This document shows, piece by piece, positions 57,238 to 64,000 of a stretch of 64,000 bases of DNA (position 1 is its first letter; each line of letters begins with the position of its first letter). The DNA comes from Tenodera sinensis (lineage: Eukaryota > Arthropoda > Insecta > Mantodea > Mantidae), in the NCBI GenBank assembly GCA_030765045.1, contig CM060970.1, positions 51,090,576-51,154,575 on the forward strand. The letters are read 5' to 3'. The position numbers and the translations under genes were made by a program. Below the pieces are notes generated by a model that was given only the letters and a program-made list of their open reading frames with translations, had not been told where the DNA came from and made no database searches.

Positions 57238-57418
57238 TATTTATTTATGCCAACAAACTTACTGTTGGTGTTTTTAAACACACAAGCCGTGTGTGGGCAA
57301 AGTTTAAGAGGTAGAACTGGAACTTAAAAATTCAATGCCACAACTGGGATTTGAACCACAGACCTTCCGCTTGCCGGGCGGATGCTCTAACCACTGAGCT
57401 ATTGTGACAAACTGCGAA
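57238..57418 (-). mobile_element. tRNA-derived SINE, group B, copy 3
   Basis: The best preserved head. On minus: GTCACAA acceptor-type strand with TTGTGGC partner, D arm GCTC/GAGC, anticodon arm TCCGC/GCGGA with loop CCGGCAA, and B box GGTTCAAATCC. The body then has a 21-base segment at 57305-57325 that recurs inverted at 57488-57508. With that remnant, it repeats the head-to-head arrangement of the 7.6-7.9 kb pair. Confidence 0.8.
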
Positions 57419-57508
57419 TGGCATTAAATTCTCAAGCCAGTTCGTATTTCTCCTGGTAAACCACAAAGGCAGTCTCACATCAGAAACAAGTTCCAGTTCT
57501 ACCTCTTA
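57419..57508 (+). repeat. spacer and inverted remnant of group B
   Basis: 57419-57470 resembles the spacer between the inverted SINEs at 7758-7818 (shared ATGGCATT-AATTC-CAA pattern). 57488-57508 is the exact reverse complement of 57305-57325. The plus-orientation tRNA head itself is missing. Confidence 0.6.
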
Positions 57509-58089
57509 GAAAAATATATATATATTTTTTTTTTCCAAACATTGATGCAACATATCCATTTATTTTGATTTATTTTCTCATTTTACTTACTCGGAGCTTC
57601 AGAGACGTCGTTGCGTCTAAATATGAAATAGAACAGTTGAAAAACGAAAATGACAAAATTTCACTATTAACTCTGACATCTTCCAAGGATACTAGCTAAA
57701 ACTGTTCACGAAATTCCTTTGCTGCAATTAACCCTTGCATCTTTGTAAACAACAAAGTGGTTTCTATTTCCTCTAATGGTTTTGAAAATGTGTGTATGAG
57801 TATTATGCAAACAACTAATGCTACAAAAAAGTAATATTACATAAAATTAAGCAGAAAGTTTCCTGTATTAGTTAAGGTTTACTAATAAGGTTTTCTTTTA
57901 TGGTTTCCGAATTATATAAAATTCACACACAGTTAATAGGAATATTATGGTAAATGCAATACAATGTACACGTTACTATTTCTGCCAATTTCTCAAACAC
58001 ACGATTTTAGTCAAAATCTTTTGAGCCACTCTAGAAAAAAGTCTGCTACGTTATTCTACACCTACTATCACTTATTTTTATATAGCTTT
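57509..58089. other. intergenic, nothing seen
   Basis: AT-rich, with a short AT run and T run at 57515-57535. Confidence 0.55.
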
Positions 58090-58870
58090 TACAAACTATT
58101 TTTGCAAAATCTTGTGTTTCTGTCTGTTTTATGTTCATCGAGGTAAACATTTGCAAAACAGTTTCATCAAACATTTCTTTGTAGGTATAAGGGTGATATA
58201 AGAAAGTTATTGTTTAACGACGCTGTAAATTGCCAAGATCATATCAGTCACCGGTGTGCCGGAATTTTTCACCCGCTGTCGTTTGGAGCTGTCGTTTTTA
58301 AGCACACTAAAAAACCATGGGTCTGGGCCGAAATTGAACCCGCGACCTTGGGATGAGAAGCCCAGTGTCTAACCAACTAAGCCACCTAGACCGACGAAGG
58401 TGGTATAGGAAGCCGAATCGACAGCCAAATATTTTAAAACGGGCCGCAATATGCTGCCTTTCAACTCCATGCTCCTTACACGGAATCGCGAGAAATAAAT
58501 GAATACAGCACTGTAAAATATGAACATTGGAACCAACGGATGCCTTGAAGGCTGATGCCACAAAAGTTACTTGAAATACACTGTGCAGTTTAAACAGGTC
58601 TGTATTTTTGTACAGTACCTTTTTGTCTATCCTTCATGGCGTTCCTAATGAACAAAATTATAGAAAGAATCCTAGAAAATTAAGGATTGAATTGTGAGAA
58701 AATCAAAAATATAGAAAATATTTCCAAGAAAAGGGAAGTTTGGAGTGGGAGAGGTGGCATTAGAACTCTCTAAGTATTCGTATCGAATCTTTGGAAAGTA
58801 CTGAATTTAAATACCAAATTTAGTATCTAGCCTTTTCATTTTTGAGTGACGCTGCTCACTCGCACACAGA
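58090..58870 (-). repeat. family A copy 11, split by a SINE
   Basis: Diverged minus copy: GTTCATCGAGGTAAACATTTGC and TTTGTAGGTATAAGGGTG blocks before the SINE (first one quoted in part: GAGGTAAACATTTGC), then CAGCCAAATATTTTAAAACG and TTTTTGAGTGACGCTGCTCA after it. It lacks both clean ends. Confidence 0.6.
58193..58411 (-). mobile_element. tRNA-derived SINE, group D, copy 3, with duplication
   Basis: On minus: GTCGGTCTAGGTGGC head, A box TGGCTTAGTTGG, B box region GGTTCAATTTC, then the group D body to CGTCGTTAAACAATAA. Flanks GTGATATAAGAA (58193-58204) and GTGGTATAGGAA (58400-58411) match at 10 of 12 bases: an aged target duplication within family A copy 11. Confidence 0.8.
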
Positions 58871-58876
58871 TATTTT

Positions 58877-59220
58877 ACTTTCTCTAGTGCTAATTTACGT
58901 AAGTAGATTAATTACTGTATTCACCCTAAAATTAAACCGAATTACACCGGAGATACATATTTGAGTAAAAAAAAAAAGTTTAGCATAACTCAACAACCAA
59001 AGTTGGTTAAATACCAAACTTGCTATTTAAATTCAGCGTTCTTCCAAGAATGAACACTTAGGATGTTAAAAAGTATATCCTCCACATCAAACTACTCTTT
59101 AAACAGAAAATTCTTCGAAAATTATGATTTTCTCAAAATAACGATTTTGACTAAAATACTATATGCTTGAGATATTTTATTTAAAAAGTGAAATGTGTAC
59201 CCATAGTCCTTAAAGCTTAA
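58877..59220 (+). repeat. family A copy 12 (partial)
   Basis: Starts ACTTTCTCTAGTGC and follows the plus block order to CATAGTCCTTAAAG, where the LINE 3' end begins. It lies back-to-back with copy 11 in inverted orientation. Confidence 0.65.
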
Positions 59221-59304
59221 TGTTATCTATTAATAGTAAGTAAGTTTATTTTGTCACTGCCATACAATGTACAGGTGGACACGTCAATAGAAAAGAAGAT
59301 ACAC

Positions 59305-62174
59305 TTAATTATAAAATTCATGTAAGGAATAAAAACATTTGTTTATAAGATAATCCTTTATACGGGTTTTAAAATTGTTTAAAGATTTGATACACACTAT
59401 TTCTTTTGGCAAATTATTTACCACGTTATTTATGGAGCATTGAGTTTGTAAATTTAGGTGCCCTATAATGTGCTATATGTATATTACTTTTATTTCTGGT
59501 GTCGTAATTGTGTACATCTGTATTTAAGATAAATGATTCAGGATATTTTTTGTAATATAAAGCAAATTTATAAATAAAAATAGATGTAAGAGTCAAAATT
59601 TTAAATATACTAAAACATCTGTAAGAGAACTCCTAGGTCTTAAATTAAAAACAATTCTCAACATCCGTTTTTGAATAAGGAAAACCCTTTGAATATTGTA
59701 AGCATTGTACCAAAGGATCACGTTATACATTAATACAGAATGACCAAGAGAAAAATAAATATTTAATAAATTTTCGGGACCCAAAGATTGTTTAAGATAC
59801 TTGGAGCAAAACACACTTTATTTAATCTCTTGCATATATCATCCAAATGAGAATCAAAATTCAGTTTTTCCTCAACGAAAATACCTAAAAATTTAGCAAT
59901 AGGAGTAGTTTGAGTATTTATCAAGGGAGGAAACAAAGTATTATGAAACGACTAAATAATAGTCTTACCCATGTATATCATTAATGTATTAGCATTACAC
60001 CAATTTATAAAAGAATAATTGGTATCATTAATACGTTTATGCAATTCAGCAATGGTACTTGCTGATATAGCCATAGACACATCATCAACGTATATTAATT
60101 TATCACTATCAATGTATTGATCCAGATCGTTAACAAAGTAAAAACAATAATGGCCCCAAAATAAACCCCTGAGGCACACCTACATTCATATGGTAGTCCT
60201 TTGACAAACGGTTTGACATTTTTATAATTGCTTTGCGACCACTGAGGTATAATAAAATTAAGTTTGCATCACAAGCTCTTATCCCTAATTTATCTAGTTT
60301 GATCATCAAAAAAGTGTAATCAATGCAGTCAAATGCACTAGGCAAGTCAAAAAACACACCAGCAACAAATAAGTTTTGTCAAGGCTGAAATGAACGTGAT
60401 TTATAAAATCAATACAAGCTGTTTCAGTCGCTCTACCTTTAGTAAAACCATGTTGGCAGTTTGATAAAAGATTAATTGAATTTAAAAAAGTGCAAACTTT
60501 ATTATGTAATTCAATAACCTTAGAAAATGTGGAAAGTATGGATATAGGCCGATAATTACTAACATCAAAAGGATCACTTTTCTTAAGAATTGGAGAAATA
60601 ACAGAGATTTTCAAATTATCTGGAAAAACTCCAGTTGTAAAGTTAAGATTAATGAGATAGACATGGGGTAACACGATGTCATTTTTTATATATTTTAAAA
60701 TTCTACAAGTCATTCCACCAATGTGTGTTGAGTTGGAGGTATTCAAATCATTTATAACATTTAAAATTTAAATTTCATCAAAAGGCATAAGATACATATA
60801 TTTTAATTTAATCTGACCTGTAGTGCAAACATCAGACAAAATGGTGAAATGGTCCGAGAGCTTTTTCTTAACAAGAGTGGAAAAATGATTAGCAAATTCA
60901 TTTATATTAAGTGCATTATTTTCAATAAGATCACTATTTATATTTAGTTTAGTAATTTTATTTTTATTAGCTCGATCAAGTTCAGTGTTTACTACATTCC
61001 AAACAGTTTTATTTTTGTTTTCTGAACTATTAATTACTTTTGATACATACTCCTTTTTAGTTGTCATAGTTGTTCTTTTATATTCACGCAACAATGAGTG
61101 ATAAACAGAACTAAGATAATCAATGGAGTGGCGTTTTTGAGATCAAATAGACGTGTAAGTTTATCTTTCATTTTAATTATATTCTTTATCCATTTTTTCG
61201 ATGGGCATGGGTTTACTTTAATTGAAGTTATTGGACAAGATAGATCAAAATAATATAAAATTATTCCCATAAACTTATTCCATGCACCATTCACATCCTC
61301 AAGTACATATATCATCCCACATTAAACTATGCAACTGATGCTGAAATAATGATAAATTACTAGCACCAACATTCCTATAAGTATTCATATTTACCTGTTG
61401 AGACTCACGAAAAAAAATTAATTTTAATAACAAGGACTGTGCATACTGATTAGAAATGTGGGGATGAAAAACGGCACATTTACAGCAATCACTAACCACA
61501 TTGGTAACCATATAATCTATCGCAGCGTCATTATGAGTAGGTTGAGTACATAAAGAAGTCAGATCAAACGCATCAAATATGTCAAATAGGGATTTCTTAG
61601 AGACACTGGCAGATAGGGCATCTATATTCAAGTCACTAGTTAAAATAATATAATCACATTGTTTATGTATATAAATTAAAATAAATTCTAATTTAGACAA
61701 GAAAACATCAATGATACCATTTGGGGATCTATATATACATAAAATATAGGGTAACATTTTTAAGGTTTACTTCAAAGTATATTTTCAATCCAACACATTC
61801 AAAATTAATTTCTTGCGAAAAACGTGTAATATACTGAATATTAACAGCTGAAAGTGATTGTTTACAACAACTGCTACACCACCATGTATATGATCCTTCC
61901 TCTCGAAGCATGCCGATAAAATATAACCTTGAACATGTAAAAATGTACCATGTTTATACCAATGCTCGTTTAAACACAAAATATCAGGTTCATCTTTTAA
62001 CAAAAAAGGTTCATTTAAATTGTTGTTTGCTGAATGGATATTTAAATGAATCACTTTTAGCTTAAGTTCATACTGCTCAGTTATACTTTGTGCTTCAGAA
62101 AGAGTTAATTGTTCCCTTGGACATATTTTGGTCGAAGGACTAAAAAACGCCGAACACATGCATTTAAAGACCAA
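59305..62174 (-). pseudogene. CR1-like ORF2: endonuclease and RT, frameshifted
   Basis: Pieces in order: LKVIHLNIHSANNNLNE and DEPDILCLNEHWYK (endonuclease start, N and E residues); TSDLNIDAL (usual GDLN, G replaced by S); IDYMVTNV; VISPILKKSD then VSNYRPISILSTFSKVIE (RT start); NCQHGFTKGRATETA; FFDLPSAFDCIDY (catalytic D); GVPQGFILGPLLF; YVDDVSMAI (catalytic DD); QKRMLRIVFNLRPRSS; and the C-terminal NNLPKEIVCIKSLNNFKTRI with KDYLINKCFYSLHEF, ending in TAA at 59305-59307. Most lies in one frame; shifts occur near 61.9-61.76, 61.3, 60.3 and 59.8 kb. All domains can be traced, but no full product can be made. Confidence 0.85.
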
Positions 62175-62222
62175 ATATTCGGATCGATGGCTTTATTATA
62201 ATTGGTTTCAAATATATTCACT

Positions 62223-63047
62223 TTAAAAGAAGCATTTCTTGAGGTTCAGTTTTTCACACGAAACTTCGGAAAATATGGGTTTTAACAAATTTAAAACCTG
62301 CGATACATTAGTGTCAGGCGACAAAGGATAAACATGTAGTGCAATAAACTTTGGAACATCTTGCATTGAATTTGCTCCACCTATATTACTATCAATTATC
62401 GTCGCACGATTTCGCTTTCTTTTTACTACCTCAGACCAGTTTGTCTGATCAATAGTATTTATATTTTGAGTATGTGACGTAGGTGACAATATTTCTATAT
62501 CACCCATTGCTCGAGGTTTTGCTTACATTGACAGTTATGTTTCGTTTGGTCACATTTTTTATATATTTTTCTTCTTTCACTACCGAGAAGTCACTATTCA
62601 ATTCAGTTAAGAGGACACAGTCCGAATTACTTTTACTATTGATGCCGACATTTGTATGGGTATGTTTGACCAATAGGTTAAAATGTTGCTTTAGTAGTCT
62701 TACCTCGTCTTGTAGAGCAGAAATGAGATTATCCTCTTGTACTATCACATATTTTACCAACCTTACTTGTAGAATCATTGATCTCCTGTAAGAATTCCAG
62801 GAAATTATCACTCTCCGAAGAGTGGGCATTTGACGAAGCACTCCTTGACTTTTTCACAACATTGAACTGCATTTTCATCCACAAATTTCATATTAACAAG
62901 TTTTGCGCAGCTATTGTGAGACACACTTTCACAAAAAGCACATTTTAAACCATTGATCACCTTGGACTTGCACCACTTACACACCACACTGTTTTCACCT
63001 TTCATCGCAGACCAACACGTCCGTACAGGAGGAAGCTCAAACACCAA
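62223..63047 (-). pseudogene. CR1-like ORF1: PHD-like finger and nucleic-acid-binding region
   Basis: MKGENSVVCKWCKSKVING then LKCAFCESVSHNSCAKLV gives C-x2-C-x9-C-x2-C-x4-H-x3-C, the start of a PHD-like zinc finger. After a frameshift near 62.83 kb comes a coiled-coil-like stretch (QEDNLISALQDEVRLLKQ). After another near 62.5 kb, NWSEVVKRKRNRA leads to FIALHVYPLSPDTNVSQVLN and LLKPIFSEVSCEKLNLKK. The latter has the pattern of the small RRM-like region that ends many insect ORF1 proteins of this group. Broken by at least two frameshifts. Confidence 0.75.
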
Positions 63048-63150
63048 GTCAACGTATAAACGTATTTACACTACTTCCATTTGTTTAGCTTTCCGTGGTG
63101 GCATAGGCCACGTTGTATATCATTCACATATAAATATAGAACTTTGAGCA

Positions 63151-63404
63151 ATGTCTTCCCACATACCCGCAATTTCTTTCACAATGCACCACTGTAATAT
63201 TTGCATACATCGCGTCAGCTACAGTTAAGAGGCATGGGACCGTATTTTGCTAACGTTTTCAAGTTTGTATCTGTTTATTAAAGCTAAATAAAGAAACGAG
63301 ACTGCAAAAGCTCAACGTTCTACCTCAAACAGTTTCTCAGAGTAGAATTAAATATTTTAATTAGAAAAAAAAAGCATTTTTTAAAAAGTGCCTTCACATT
63401 TTTT
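63151..63404. other. LINE 5' leader or flank, unresolved
   Basis: No boundary or coding seen. Confidence 0.4.
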
Positions 63405-63608
63405 ATTTTCTCTACCGTGTATATAAGTAGAGGAAGTATTGTATTCCACTCAAAAATTCGATGTTGAGGTTTCATCGGAAATATGTTTTGAGGGCCCATG
63501 AACCCTAAAAAATTATTTTTAGAAAAAGGCCCGTGTGTGTCTGAGTGTGAACAGCATAACTCATAAACGAAAAGTGGGTTAAAAGCAAAAGTTAGTATTT
63601 AAATGTAC
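63405..63608 (+). repeat. family A copy 13 (partial)
   Basis: Starts ATTTTCTCTACCGTG, keeps AAGTAGAGGAAGTATTGTAT and ACAGCATAACTCATAAACG, and stops near 63608. Confidence 0.8.
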
Positions 63609-63777
63609 ACACCTGAACATGTTAATAGTGAAACAAATTGATCCACAAATAACACAAAGTAATTAGAGACTTACACTTCACTATAATAAATTGAGTTACA
63701 CTCAATATTTCACACAACGTCGTTTCGACACATTTACGTGTAGGAGAACTGACCTTATGCAATAGCTACGAAAAACC
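63609..63777. other. intergenic, nothing seen
   Basis: AT-rich. Confidence 0.5.
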
Positions 63778-63883
63778 GTTACAAATTCGTAATGACGTCA
63801 CAGTGACGTCGCGTGTACGTCACCCGCCATGACATCCTGCGATGACGTCATTCCTCCCCTATTCTCAATACGAATTTTGTAAC
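63778..63883. promoter_or_regulatory. CRE-like site cluster within an inverted repeat
   Basis: TGACGTCA at 63793-63800 and 63843-63850, with TGACGTCG at 63804-63811 and TACGTCA at 63816-63822 between. Outside them, GTTACAAATTCGTA (63778-63791) pairs with TACGAATTTTGTAAC (63869-63883) apart from one extra base. It could be a regulatory cluster of CREB/ATF-type sites or the core of a palindromic repeat; the sequence alone cannot decide. Confidence 0.45.
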
Positions 63884-64000
63884 AAAGTCAGTAAAACGTA
63901 CTTCAAAATTCATAACATGATCCCTATTTTTCAAAATGAATACTTTTTCCCAAACCATCAATTTAATGGGTCCGCTTAATTGCTTTAATAATTTAACCTC
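63884..64000. other. window end, nothing seen
   Basis: AT-rich. Confidence 0.5.

Larger units (their letters stand above)
59225..63150 (-). mobile_element. CR1-like non-LTR retrotransposon, frameshifted
   Basis: Minus-strand element of roughly 3.9 kb with ORF1 (zinc finger, coiled coil, RRM-like C-terminal region) and ORF2 (endonuclease, RT, C-terminal domain) in order. The 3' end follows the ORF2 stop with GTGACAAAATAAACTTACTT. The 5' limit is uncertain (63.1-63.35 kb). Several frameshifts and stops; no target duplication identified. Clade by resemblance to CR1-group elements, whose ORF1 often carries a PHD-like finger. Confidence 0.85.

Overview
This window looks like a gene-poor, AT-rich stretch of a large, repeat-rich animal nuclear genome, most likely an insect. 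The basis is the mix of mobile elements: Jockey-type and CR1-like non-LTR retrotransposons, hAT and Mutator-like transposase remnants, several tRNA-derived SINE families, LTR-like repeats, long microsatellites, and no operons or compact genes. The species is not identifiable from the sequence, and the insect assignment is inference.

Layout. 1-18 kb: AT-rich DNA with a 12-bp minisatellite, several copies of a dispersed non-coding ~0.85 kb family (called family A here), tRNA-derived SINEs (groups B and C) and a hAT-like fragment. 18.9-25.0 kb: a nested pair of non-LTR retrotransposons on the minus strand. A complete 5.2 kb element with two intact ORFs lies inside the reverse transcriptase of an older, broken element, bounded by a 10-bp target-site duplication. 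25.7-37.7 kb: two well-bounded LTR-like repeats, a partial third, more family A, a Mutator-like transposase tail and a Myb/SANT-like domain fragment. One candidate host exon, a signal-peptide-like start with splice sites, lies at 35.4 kb on the minus strand. 38-51 kb: more family A, three eroded reverse-transcriptase fragments, a young poly(A)-tailed retroposon with an 11-bp duplication, and a perfect 36-bp inverted repeat. 51-59 kb: a hAT C-terminal fragment, three copies of a second tRNA-SINE (group D), a 250-bp TTA-rich array and 3.4 kb of featureless AT-rich DNA. 59.2-63.1 kb: a nearly full-length but frameshifted CR1-like retrotransposon on the minus strand. The last 0.4 kb holds a symmetrical cluster of CRE-like sites.

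How the parts relate. The only apparently intact coding unit is the 5.2 kb retrotransposon. ORF1 is a nucleic-acid-binding protein with three zinc knuckles; ORF2 is an endonuclease plus reverse transcriptase. They are joined by an overlapping TAATG stop/start, and the 5' leader carries two tandem 120-bp units that each fold into the same nested hairpin. ORF2 has two replacements at highly conserved positions, so activity is uncertain. The SINEs and the small retroposons would have depended on reverse transcriptase supplied by other elements. No rRNA, CRISPR array, convincing functional tRNA gene or complete host gene was seen.
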